64,000 bases of DNA from Neodiprion pinetum (taxonomy: Eukaryota > Arthropoda > Insecta > Hymenoptera > Diprionidae). The stretch lies in the NCBI RefSeq assembly GCF_021155775.2, contig NC_060236.1:17100519-17164518 (forward strand), in the 5' to 3' direction. The notes beneath the pieces were generated by a model, which saw only the letters and a program-made list of their open reading frames with translations, had not been told where the DNA came from and made no database searches. Positions 1 to 10,255 of the stretch are shown piece after piece. The position numbers were made by a program, and so were the translations under genes. Within the stretch, counting starts at the first letter, position 1. The number at the start of each line of letters is the position of its first letter.

Positions 1-143
1 TGCATCAATCGTGGTAGGTCAACCTAAGCATGTTGTAAAACTCTTATTGCCGGATTTGTAAATCTTACCACAACTGCTGCAGATCCAACTCGAAAAAAGT
101 ATTGTCCACACATTCACCGCAGGAGATGTAGGATCTAACAGCT
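1..143. other. Unassigned sequence at window start
   Basis: I see no gene, repeat or structured element here. It is ordinary mixed-composition sequence leading into the foldback elements that begin at 144. Confidence 0.5.
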
Positions 144-290
144 ATTGTACGTGGCATTCCCGTAAACCGGCTGTTTTTTTGGCAAGGATAAAGATTTCAG
201 GACGAGCTGACAGCGAGCCGAAAGTGAGCCGGAAGCGAGTACTGAAATTATCCGAGCCAAAAAACGATTTACGGGCATGCCACATACAAT
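144..290. repeat. Foldback (inverted-repeat) element 1
   Basis: The left arm (144-190) and right arm (249-290) are imperfect inverted complements. Both read ATTGTA(C/T)GTGGCAT inward, followed by CCCGTAAA and a T-run. The ~58-bp loop holds the related words GAGCCGAAAGTGAGCC and GGAAGCGAG. This is typical of a small non-autonomous element or of one end of a larger one. It overlaps foldback element 2 by a few bases, so the two may be parts of one composite repeat. No target-site duplication was recognised. The open frames crossing it follow from the palindrome and are not genes. Confidence 0.6.
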
Positions 291-527
291 ATTTTTTACA
301 GTATGGGCATTGAAAAGCAAAACGAAGAGTGAGGTTACGTCGCGATCTGTTCGACGAAGCTACTTTATACGGCAGTTTGGGATGCGCACTTCGAACTGCG
401 CATCGCAACTGCGGAATAAAGACTTTATTCCGCAACTTTGTTCGCTGCCGTATAAAGCGTCACTTTACGGAACGAAAACTGCGACAAAAAGTGGCCTTTT
501 CAATGCCCATGCCGTAAAAAAATATTT
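287..527. repeat. Foldback element 2, almost wholly palindromic
   Basis: The outer arms (289-319 and 493-526) share the inverted word TGGGCATTGAAAAG preceded by an AT-rich TTTTTTAC block. A middle pair is ACTTTATACGGCAG (359-372) against CTGCCGTATAAAG further right. The centre (about 411-438) is a perfect palindrome of TGCGGAATAAAG and its complement. The whole element can therefore fold into one long interrupted hairpin, as in MITE or foldback transposons. The 191-codon plus-strand frame beginning at 277 runs through it and is best explained as an artefact. No transposase is present, and family assignment is not possible by eye. Confidence 0.7.
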
Positions 528-1243
528 TTCGTTTCGTGCAACCGCTCGTGGAGCAAGAATTTCACAATGCCGACATTGTGACATCGGCAACGTATTTTTA
601 TTTTCCATCTGTTATTCAGTTCAGTTGAACGGTGAGCCAAAGGTCAGAAGCCAAAGAACACCTCCTGGTAGCCCATGCTGGAAACTGGTGAAAACGATAA
701 AAATGATGGAACTGGTAAATGCGATCCAACACAGCCCCCATAAACGCGCCCACGTGTGGCCGCCGTATCCACGCCTTGTGCGTAGGCGGGTTTTCGCCTG
801 TGTGCGTACCTTCATTACCAGACTTCGTACACATCTCCACACCGATCCTTGACTTTGGACGCAATGCACGCCGCAGATGCAGGACGCGTGCATCTACGTG
901 CAGGCACGCTGCGCAACACGCGAACGCCGTGAGACGGTGAGCGTGCCTTGTGCTCGCAGTGTGTGAAAGAGTAAAGAACAGAGCCGCATCCGCTCTGGAG
1001 ACTTGGCCGAACAATAGCCTCCTTGGTGGACGGAATTAGTGTTATTATTGGACCAAATGTCTGGGGTCACGCCGTGGGAAACGGTTTTCGGCTCGGAACT
1101 GCTGCCTCCGGAGCGACGATCTTCCGCGCAACGATCGAACATCTCTTCCATCCGCACGCATGCGTCGTCTTATTGTGTCCGTTATGCAGCTGCAGCCTGG
1201 ATTTCGGACAGAAGTTTCGACCGAATCGATTTGTCGTTTTTCA
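528..1243. other. CpG-containing unassigned block
   Basis: This block is more GC- and CpG-rich than its surroundings and has no tandem repeat. It contains a CACGTG E-box near 752-757, a small AGGCG...CGCCT hairpin near 784-799, and several GCGTGC/GCACGC words around 880-915. No exon can be supported: open frames are short on both strands and recognisable protein motifs are absent. It could be regulatory or decayed repeat; I cannot decide. Confidence 0.3.
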
Positions 1244-1501
1244 ACCCATTCGCTTTATTTTACACTACAGGGTACAATCTTGATTTTAGGTTTTTACGAT
1301 TCTCTCGAGGACGCACCGCGTATTAAATAATTTTCAAGTGTGCGAAATAGAGGTAAAATTTACGGAAAAAACGACCGCTGCTAAATATTTTGTAAAAAGG
1401 CAAATTTTGACGAAGAAACAAACATCAATTACTGAAACGTGTCAAAATCATCTCAAAATAAAGGATTTTTGAATCAAGGTGTTCGTTTGAAAGCGAACGG
1501 G
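1244..1501. repeat. Dispersed repeat family R1, copy 1
   Basis: This segment is homologous in the same orientation to 54458-54761. Shared landmarks in order are ACCCATTCGCTT, GTACAATCTTGATTTT, TTTTTACGATT followed by CTCTCG or TTCTCG, TATTAAATAATT, CATCTCAAAAT, and a final GAACGGG. Two copies 53 kb apart with unrelated flanks indicate an interspersed element. No terminal inverted repeats or coding sequence were seen, so its class is unknown. Confidence 0.75.
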
Positions 1502-1984
1502 TTAATTGGAGGGCAAAGAATTGGGGGGAGTCAGATTTTTAATTTGTCGTTGAGGCGAAATGAAACATACGTTGCACTTGTATTTTGCAGTTGAAAGAAA
1601 TCGGCATACCAATTGCAATTTCAATCTGTATTTAGAGCGTGAGAAAATAAAAATTATACTGGTACTTGATAGTTGATTTTGGTTGATCAACATTTTTAAC
1701 AATAGATATTTTTGCTTAGATCCATTAAAATTTTGTAATGTAATCGATACATTTATTTGAATTAATTACAATTATTAGAAATTATGAATCATGGCGTGAA
1801 ATTTTCTAGTATGCGAATATTTATAAAAATGCACGGATTTGTACGTACGTATGAGTATTGGTAGGTATAATACAATAATTTGAAGGATATAAGCATACGG
1901 ATAAAAATGTAATGTGTATTTTATTTCACCTCACATACGAAATATAAATATAATTTGTAATTCATATCCTTAAATTTACCAAGG
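1502..1984. other. AT-rich unassigned sequence
   Basis: This is AT-rich sequence with no gene or clear repeat. Towards its right end the AATTACAA-type words that make up the next array start to appear. Confidence 0.4.
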
Positions 1985-2380
1985 ACAAATATAATTTTTC
2001 TTTCGTTTCATTTCAATTAGAGAATATAAATGTAATTCGTAGTTTATTTTCCCCCAATTACAAGATAGAGACGTACCTTGTAATTCATTTCTGTACATTT
2101 AGCAAATAAAAGTGTAATTTGTTTTTTTATTTTTTATCAGAATTACAGAACTTGAGTGTAATTTATATTTTATTTTGCCTCGGTTACAGGGTGCAATTGT
2201 AATTTGTATTTCATTTCACATCAATTACAAAAAATGATCACTATTTGTACTTAATTTCGCGCCACTGAAGAAAGAAAAATGTAATCTGTATTTTGTTACG
2301 TTCTAATTACAAAATAGATTGTAATTTGTATTCTTTCTTTTTTCATTACAAATTACAAACATAATTCGTACACGACTCGT
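1985..2380 (+). repeat. Decayed AATTACA minisatellite, array 1
   Basis: About seven degenerate units of roughly 45-65 bp each contain TGTAATTTGTA(T/A)TT(C/T)ATTT followed by (C/T)CAATTACAA. Examples start near 2030, 2080, 2155, 2205, 2280 and 2320. A related array lies at 49930-50421, where the same words appear as their reverse complement (TTTTGTAATTGGGACAAAAT). Unit boundaries are approximate because the copies have diverged. Confidence 0.65.
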
Positions 2381-3660
2381 AACGTTTCTGCCCATAACTT
2401 CTTTCAACGCGGAATTCACGCGGGTTGTAAGACGAGAGGTCGAGACGGAATGAACAGTGAATGGACACACATACGTGGACAGGAATTGATGAATGAGGAG
2501 TGAAAAGTGAAAGATAAACGACGCTGTCCTCAAACTCTGCCGGAAGTGGGCGGTAATTAGAATTCGGCCAACAGAGCCGTGGATGGAATTTGCACCCGTT
2601 ACTTCCTTTCTTTCGTTGTAATCACCAAACGATCCCTTCCCGTTTTCGAGGTTACACATGATTTAAGACAAATCATTTCATCTGGATGGATTTTTCATGC
2701 GTATTCAACCGGGATCAGGCACTATTTTGAATTCAGAATAACGGATGAAAAATGCATTCGAGTTTTTTTTCCAATTTCCAGCAATTATTGCGACGCGATT
2801 AGTCGTATTCGAATATCTATTTGACGTAATTGCAGTGAGCGGGATTCTTACGGAAATTACATCATTCCGGTCTCTATAAGTGGGTAAGAACTTTTCTCCG
2901 CAAGTATGCAACGGAAGAACACACTACAAGAAAGAAGAACAGAAACTGGAACGTTTAGAAATCTGTACTTCGGCTTTGAAATGGCAAAATATATTACAGT
3001 CGTTCGAGCTTGATCGTAATCCGACTGAATTCACACAATGAGTGAGACTTCTCGATCGTTGCCAGATAAAGTTTTCGCAAAGTGACCCAAAGTTCGTACG
3101 ATAATTGCCACGAGGAGAACCGCAAAATTCACCCTGTGACGGCACAGCCGCACGGAGATTGAATAACTTTGAGACGAGTGTTTGTATGCGCGAATTTTTA
3201 CAACCGCGCGTGTATTTCTTTGCCGTATGTTTCGATTGCGTATAACCGCACGTATGAATGTCCATCCTTATTAATTAAATTAGTGTATTGGCTCCGCGGA
3301 AACAGTCACGCGAGGGTAACGACCTCATCTCCATCAGCCACTCCACGACTCCCTAGAGTCTGGTATCCACGAGTGTTCATTAGGATAATACAGCACAGCC
3401 CAACCCGACGACCCGGCGACCGACCCAACCCAACTCGGCTGAACCTAATCTACGGCTTCGCGAGAGCTGTTAACCGAATTACGTTACACGCGTACACCGC
3501 CATTCTGGTATTTCTTCATGCATGAAAGTATCTGTCACCGAGGAATTGGGCGGAAGCCACCCCTCAAGAAATCGTGCGCAGTGTGTATCATTAGGGTCGC
3601 AAAAAATAAATAGGACATGAGCTGGAAGAGAAACGCGGTAAGGACTTCTGTAGACTATAT
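2381..3660. other. Unassigned unique sequence
   Basis: I can support no gene here. A C-rich stretch around 3396-3446 contains CCCAACCC and CCGACCCAACCC words, which are common in insect intergenic DNA. Open frames up to 118 codons exist on both strands without recognisable motifs. Confidence 0.35.
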
Positions 3661-4020
3661 GTATTAATTTGGAGTCAATTTGACTAACACCACCCGATGT
3701 CGGTCTAACACAATTTCGCATTCATATAACACTGTTTGACGTCAGTCCGACACAAACTGATCCTAATCTAACGCAGTTTCAAGTCAATCTGTGACTGCCT
3801 TATGTCGGTGATTACACGTCTTTGATTTCATTCGACAAAAATCTGGCACTATTTGATGTCACTCTAACACTAGTTGATGTCGATACAACACAGGTCGATG
3901 TTGATATAGCACTATTTGATACCAATATGACACTAGCCAATATCAATCCAACGTAATTTGATGTCGATTTAGAACTGTCAAATAAATGGTATCAATTTAA
4001 CACTATCTAATATTGATTTT
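3661..4020 (+). repeat. 21-bp tandem repeat array
   Basis: The array has a 21-bp period with a consensus near CACTATTTGATGTCAATCTAA. Successive units start at 3688, 3709, 3730 and 3751, then after a few slipped units at 3847, 3868, 3889, 3910, 3931 and 3952, and a final one near 3999. Units differ at several positions but keep CAC at the start and GAT(G/A)T in the middle. The phase is exact over six consecutive units. The period equals two helical turns of B-DNA. No protein frame persists. Two related units occur at 12861-12902. Confidence 0.85.
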
Positions 4021-4765
4021 TCAAACCGACCACTAAACATTTTTTCACATTGGCCGACATCGGCATATTTTGGTCGATTTCAACACAGCCATTTTTTACG
4101 ACACGGCTTACGAAATTTTAAGGAACGCCATTATTCACTACTGTCAATTTCCTGGATATATTCTTGAACAAGAAACTAGAATTCCGAGAAGTGAGGAATG
4201 ACCATATTTATCTCGAAGAAAAAGTAAGCTATGGGCTGATTTTCGATTCTCTTAGAAGATTTACTTTCTGCATGGAACCAGCAAAATTACGATCATTTGG
4301 AAAAAAAAGATTCATCTGAGCGATTTGCATTGTAAATTACTCGACGATAACTCAACTAATTGTAAAATTATCGAGCAGATGAGTACAGCTTTGAAACAGC
4401 TGTCGATATGTATGTACTGTATGATCGAGTACAAAGATATGTGAGACTCGAGTAATTATTTTAACTCAGTGGAATCTCATGCTATAGTTTCAACTAAGAG
4501 AGTTTGGATTTTCATTAACGATGTACTGATTTCTCAAAAAATTATAAAACGTCGTATTAAAGTCATTGAAGAATCATTGGTGAAATTACAATTCCGCTTT
4601 GAAGATGTATATGTAACTGTCAGACGACGTCTCGTCAAATATTCCAGGAATCATCCTGCTCCATTGAATTTTTTTCAAACACACTTTCATTCAGAAAAGT
4701 TTTTTCATTTTGTCCGACAAAGAGCAATGTGAACTTGCGTAAATTAACTCAAATGCAAAAAAACT
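4021..4765. other. Unassigned unique sequence
   Basis: No gene or repeat is supported. Its first part (4021-4130) may be homologous to the sequence after the 21-mer pair at 12.9 kb, since both contain CAATTT or CGATTT, then AACAC, then a T-rich GACA motif. That would suggest the array sits inside a larger dispersed element. Confidence 0.3.
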
Positions 4766-5063
4766 CAGCAGCCCCATTCTATACGCAATTCTGAACAAAA
4801 ACACTCCCGACACATTTTCATTTGACGCTGAAGTAACGAAACGGTATGTATTCTACAAAATCGCAATAGTAATTTCGTAGAATTCATATCATTTCTTTGT
4901 CATTTTTGCGTCAAATGAAAATGCGTTGGAGTGTTTTTGTTCAGAATTAGGTACGTTTAGAACGGAGCTGTTAAGCCCTTTTTCGCGTTCGAGATACGTT
5001 GGCTTGGATATTTGGAGATATATACGTCATCGTCGAAATCGTTACCAGGGCACCCCCTTAAGG
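4766..5063 (+). mobile_element. Inverted-repeat element family M1, copy A
   Basis: Arms at 4769-4828 and 4908-4970 are inverted complements and share AATTCTGAACAAAAACACTC and CATTTTCATTTGACGC almost exactly. A third conserved module (4971-5063) follows the right arm; it contains TTCGATAT-like and GTCGAAATCG words and ends near CACCCCCTTAAGG. The same order of arm, centre, arm and tail occurs in copy B (17188-17468). Copy C (63726-63907) lacks the left arm. No coding capacity is seen, so this is a MITE-like non-autonomous element. The superfamily is unknown because clean target duplications were not recognised. Confidence 0.8.
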
Positions 5064-6784
5064 TATTTGCCTCGGTGTTCCCAATTTACAGAAAAGCCAT
5101 TACAGAGGATAAGTTTCTCGAAAGTAAACGTCGACTTTAATACGACTTCATGGGAGAAAAATCTTTTCACGTTAGTTTTCACCGTTTGACGGTAGTATTT
5201 ATTTCCAATAGCCGTTTGAATGGGGCATCTGTGTGTCGAGTAGTCCGTAAAGAGTGTCGTGAAAGGCGTGGTCTGAGAAAATATACTTTTCAGTATCTTC
5301 GGGGACATTCATTAAATTTTTTTCTCATATATTGACATTCGCTCCGGCGCTGATCGTGCCGGAGGATCGGTTAAGAAATGGTCTCGTAGTTAAACGTCGA
5401 ACCTACAGCTTCAACAGGTTGACTTCTATTGAGTCAACTTCACTCGACGTGTAAGCGGAATGTTTGATGTGAATAAACATTTATTCTCATAGTACGGCCG
5501 GCTATGACGCCTTCAAATAAACATAATACGAGGTACTACATTCCCTTTTTCAGAGGCACATACGTACAACTGGCACACCGAGTCCTTAACGAAAATCAAT
5601 TTCGTTATACTGCTTTTTCCTCCCATAGTTTGATCTTTTAGCGCGTGATGCAGTTGATCGCCTCAAGACCTTTTTCTCCTTTTCTTTACCTTTTTTGTCC
5701 GGCCTTTTTATCAACTCCAAAGCAGGTTTAATTGATTAACGTCCGACGCTGTTCCAGGGTTCCGGGGCGTAATAGGTTTAACAACCGGTCCGTCTTTTTA
5801 TCCTCTCCCACAAACTGATCGTTCTCGGAGAAGTTACGCCGTTACTAAGAGGTCGAGGAGTTCACCTGGTAGTAAACGACTCGTGAATATTGCCGCGTAA
5901 TTGAAGAACTTTGAACGACCTGAGCTTGAACCGTGAATTGAAAATTCTCAGCTCATACTTCGAACTGCTGCTTTGGTCACACATGAGAAAGTCCAACGAA
6001 GCATGATTAGTTTAATCACTTTGCTAGATTGAAAACAAACGACGATACACTCGAACTTCTGACGAACAAGTGCATTCGATACCTTCCACTCAATTCGGGA
6101 TACGACGAGAAAAAAGACCATTCATTGGTGATGAGTTCTTGTTCGAATGAACTGATCGATTTCTCGTATAAAGCAGCAAGCTTCGTGTCAAAATCACTGA
6201 TATAATAATAAAATGTGCAGTGCGTTCTAATAAGTTAGAAAAATGTTGGAACACGGCAAAGTTCAAGCCAATGACCAGGAAATGGTGAAAGAAAACTAGA
6301 GACGTAGGTATTTAATACCGCTATCGGCATTACGTTAATGTATTAAAATAATTCTACCACATGACGTAACATTGTATTATAAAAGTGTTCATAATCTCGG
6401 GATAATACCTGTTGAAGATGAAGAAAAAATTGCTGTAAAATCATTTGAAATTCTGAAATCCGATGGATATAAGAACTGTCGAGTGGTCGATCTTTTGATA
6501 AAAAATGCGTGCGAGTATATCATTCAGGATTATCGATAGATTCCAACTTTTAACAAAAGACATTCAGTTACATTTTATTCATAGGTACGACTGACGACGT
6601 GGCTAGAAATTATTTAATCATACAGCAGCGGTAGTTAAATGAGGCTGACTACAACATTCGATATGATACGAAATGTTACATATACCAAGGCTCTTTCACA
6701 GTGTTTTATAGCCCGCGATACAGGAAGGCTCGACGGAAGTTCTGGGGGAATTGAATTTGAATAGAGAAAAGGAGAAAAAAAGAA
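5064..6784. other. Unassigned sequence with one CpG-rich block
   Basis: No gene is supported. A short perfect hairpin (CTCCGGC at 5342-5348 with GCCGGAG at 5358-5364) lies just before a CpG-containing, non-repetitive block at about 5610-5900. That block could be conserved regulatory DNA, but this is only a guess from composition. The remainder is AT-rich. Confidence 0.35.
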
Positions 6785-6804
6785 GGGGGGGGGGGGGGGG
6801 GGGG
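6785..6804 (+). repeat. Poly-G run (20 G)
   Basis: Twenty consecutive G bases are embedded in a purine-rich stretch (6755-6835). The length is prone to slippage and to assembly or sequencing error. It also has quadruplex-forming potential. Confidence 0.95.
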
Positions 6805-6977
6805 AAAGGATGAAAGGAGTAAATAAATGAGGTAAAAAGTGAACGGTTGCAGGCTGCAGTGTTGATACAACCCAACCTAACCCAACTAGATTCCGGAAGA
6901 GAATCGCCCAAGCGGTTTCTAGCACCTGTCCACGCGGCTAGAAAAGGGTGCGGCTATCCCTTCTACCTGCGTCCGTC

Positions 6978-7013
6978 AGACTCGTGGGCTCAATCAAAGA
7001 AACCCACGAGTCT
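6978..7013 (+). other. Perfect 11-bp stem-loop followed by T-run
   Basis: AGACTCGTGGG (6978-6988) pairs perfectly with CCCACGAGTCT (7003-7013) around a 14-base loop, and the sequence ATTTTT follows. The arrangement resembles a terminator-like or processed hairpin, but no transcript is identified and the stem does not extend further. It is too short for a canonical microRNA precursor. Confidence 0.6.
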
Positions 7014-9348
7014 ATTTTTGGCCCCGAGCAACGACCCCCGCCCCCTTCCTTGCCTCTAATTTGACACTGATAGCAGGGCTGCCTCTGGACGTCAAGTTAT
7101 TTGGAAAATGTATAAGCAAACCTGTAATTTACCTAATGGAGTTTGGCTCTATTATATATTGTACGTGTGTGCGGCTCGAATCCCGCACCGAAGCGTCGCT
7201 AAAAACATGTTCCGAAATCGTACCTTGCACTATCAAATCCAACAGAAAGCCTTTTAACATCGATCAAGCGGAACTCGAAAATTTGACGCACGGACGATAA
7301 TGGATTAACAGTTTTATACTCGTTTCGCATTTCGCATTTTGCATTCAACTTCAATCGGTCTCATATGAAAGACAATCGTGGAAGTAATTTTATTATTAAC
7401 AACTTCGTAGACCAAGAAGATAAGGAATATTGAAATGAGTACTCTATTTATTCCACAGACGGTAAAGCAAATACGCTGACGCAAATGTGTTTTCGTGTTG
7501 ATCGAGCATTTCACTTGAACGAAACAGGTAGAAGACATATTGCGCTACTGAATTATGGACATGGGCCATACCGAGGACATCCATTGTGGGGAATGAATTC
7601 CATATCAAGAAGCGGATGGATTACCAATTGCCGTCACGAAGTGACTTCGAATCTGTTTCGCTTCTACAAAAATGTGCCCAATTCATATTTCTACCAGGAT
7701 CTTCGCTTTATAATCGTAAGACTACTATTATACCTACCTTAATTCAGACGACGATTAACGTCGAAAGAAATACGGTCCATTTTCAAGTTATTGTGAAAAA
7801 AAAGAATAAATTTTTTTTTGCACATTACTTAGGAACAGCTCATTGTCAGCCGATCCATTTAAAATTCATCCAGTTTTTTAAAATTTAATCAAGATGAGCT
7901 GATTTTTTATTCATATATAATAAAACAAATCGCAAAATTACATTTAAGTAATATTATTTTCCTCGTTGCTTTATCGTCAAATTAACAAAGTATAAGTATG
8001 CTGAAATTTCTGGATTGAACAAATTGTATTTCGGTTAAACGACAAATATTTGACTGAAACAGATGCACAGCTCACAAAAGTATACCATTCACTTGGATCA
8101 ACAAACCTTTTTTCTCAGTGTACCACAAACACTCAAAAACATTCCAAAGATACGTTACTCAAGGTTTAAATAAAGCTACAAGATTAGGAATGTTGACACT
8201 CAATTGCTACTGTTTGCTTAATGCCTATGTGCTTGGACTCTAACGATTTAATGAGGGTTACTTGAGCCTGAACCTGACTTTCGAAAAGTCGGTATGAGAT
8301 ACGCTGAATGGACAACTACTCATGAAAGCGAACGCAGGTATTCACCAACTTTTTAAACAACATTGTGTGACGAGGGACTGTTTTTTATTTTGCCATCAAC
8401 CTGAAGAACAAGGCAAGAAAAATTAAGAATCTATAAAATAACATCGGACGAACGATGTGTTAATCTTTCGAAATTCACCGGACGATGGAAAAGTGTGTTT
8501 TTTAAGCTTGCACGGACTACAGTTAGAGCGGTAACTCCACTCGATTGATGTCTTCTTCAATGGTGTTAACAACTACCGCGGTAAAAAAGTTAATGGATAC
8601 CTGTGCTTACAGGTAGAGCTATAACTTGAGTGAGGATTTGTCAAAGCGTTTCCGTGCCGAAAGACGACAAGATAATAAGCGAACCCTGAAATTGAATTTT
8701 CAACCCACGAAAGCCCAGCTAACGAACATTCCTTTTCTCACATGCAGAGTATATGTTGGCGGTGAGAGGAAAATGACCACGATGTAAGTTACACGGTTCC
8801 CTGGTACGCAGCAGCGCGTCCGGGGATCATGAATTATTGCCGAAGTTACTTGAACTTTGTATCCTCTGAAAGTCCAGCCTGTAATTTCGCCTTTCGTTCA
8901 CCACGGTGAACGTTGATGTACCCGATTGCCAGCCTGCATTTAAATGCGACATCATCTATCTCCGATCGGCGATTAAAACTTGAAGAGGAACTCCGGTAGC
9001 TGCCGGTCAGCCGCGAATCGCTTAGGCCTTCGGATATCGCGTATACGTATCTACGGACCGCGTGACACGCACCTGCGCTTGGCGTTCTAAGGTGCAAACG
9101 AGTTAGATACTCCCACCTTCGTCTCACCGGCTCTTCTTCTAATTGCCGGTGTGTCCGCGCCGTGTGGTCGACGACCGTTCGTTCCTTACCCGCGAGACTC
9201 TCTCGATGCCCTGAGTGCATTTCGGTGTTGTGCTCTTCACCGGGAATGTGTGTACCCGTCTGTTACGTCGCTCACTCTTTTTGGTCACTCACAACCATTT
9301 CCGTTCACCATTTCACGCTACTATTTCTGCGCTGGTAGACACTGCTCA
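7014..9348. other. Unassigned unique sequence
   Basis: No gene is supported. 7014-8700 is AT-rich. About 8740-9340 is richer in CpG and carries a 124-codon minus-strand frame (8846-9220) with no recognisable domain. A T-arm-like palindrome at 7166-7187 was examined as a tRNA and rejected. Confidence 0.35.
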
Positions 9349-9632
9349 CCTTAACGATTGCGGAATCAGAAAAACAGGATGATCATTGGACTGAACCAAT
9401 TTGGATAGAAGTGATCCATTCGAACAGGAGATAGAATGGATTCAAGTTTCAGGGTGGTTCTCAAACCACGTGGAGAGTTGGTGTACAACTATTCTTATGT
9501 ACGCGAAATCTGAAGCGTGTTTTCCACTGTCGCTTAACCATGAAATTGTGATGGAATATGGCTGATCCCGCCAGACTCTTGTCGAGGATTTTTAGTTACA
9601 AACTACTGAAGACTAGACACATATAACTGCTG
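9349..9632 (+). repeat. Tandem duplication unit 1 (284 bp)
   Basis: This is the first of three direct units beginning CTTAACGATTGCGGAATCAG. It is nearly identical to unit 2: I count only a handful of substitutions plus small changes just after the start and at the end. The unit has two internal hairpins, TGATCCATTC/GAATGGATTCA around 9414-9446 and GTGGTT/AACCAC a little downstream. A TTTCAG followed by GGTGG looks like a splice acceptor by chance or descent, but the downstream frame is soon closed. No function was recognised. Confidence 0.85.
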
Positions 9633-9913
9633 CCTTAACGATTGCGGAATCAGAAACTGGATGGACATTGGACTGAACCAATTTTGATAGAAGTGATCCA
9701 TTCGAACAGGAGATAGAATGGATTCAAATTTCAGGGTGGTTCTCAAACCACGTGGAGAGTTGGTGTACAACTATTCTTATGTACGCGAAATCTGAAGCGT
9801 GTTTTCCACTGTCGCCTAACCATGAAATTGTGATGGAATATGGCTGATCTCGCCAGACTCTTGTCGAGGATTTTTAGTTACAAACTACTGAAAACTGTAC
9901 AAATAGAACTGGT
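9633..9913 (+). repeat. Tandem duplication unit 2 (281 bp)
   Basis: This is the second direct unit, highly similar to unit 1 along its whole length, including both hairpins and the final TTTTTAGTTACAAACTACTGAA. The high similarity implies a recent duplication or gene-conversion-like homogenisation relative to unit 3. Confidence 0.85.
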
Positions 9914-10255
9914 GCTTTAACGATTACAGAATCAGGAGTACGGTGACTATGAGGTTAGACTTTGGTGGGAACAGTTGGGTTAAACTCTCTTTTGGATGAA
10001 AGATATAAGTTTGATTTGTTTCAGGGTGGCTCTCGAATGCATGAAAAAAATCAGTTCAAGTTTAAAGGTTGGAACATCGTTATTCCAGCGGTAATATCGC
10101 AACGACTGGAAAACCTTCAAGTTAAGCGTGGCAAATCTACCTCTAAATGTTTGTTTTCCAGTATCTCTAAGAGTATTTCACAACCCTAAAGATGAGATGA
10201 AATATGGCTGACCCTGCTGGACTTTGATTCGGATTTAGTTATAGACTGGCCGAAG
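9914..10255 (+). repeat. Tandem duplication unit 3, diverged
   Basis: This is an older copy. It keeps the start TTTAACGATTACAGAATCAG, the TTTCAGGGTGG(C/T)TCTC block, AATATGGCTGA and the GATTTAGTTA(T/C) end. It differs widely between these and carries extra sequence at about 10050-10120. It contains a 75-codon frame (9962-10189) ending in TAA, with no recognisable domain and no equivalent frame in units 1 and 2. That argues against coding. Confidence 0.7.

Noticed and set aside
277..852. 191-codon plus-strand frame
   Set aside because: Runs through the foldback element 289-526, so its openness reflects palindromic repeat DNA; no known motif.
3396..3446. CCCAACCC-type C-rich words as interstitial telomere repeat
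   Set aside because: There is no run of consecutive TTAGG/CCTAA units, only scattered related words.
7166..7187. T-arm-like GTGCGGCTCGAATCCCGCAC, possible tRNA
   Set aside because: The loop has eight bases and starts with C instead of TTC; no acceptor or anticodon arm could be paired around it.
9962..10189. 75-codon frame in tandem unit 3 with a TTTCAG acceptor-like start of the conserved block
   Set aside because: Units 1 and 2 close the equivalent frame and there is no recognised domain or matching donor site.
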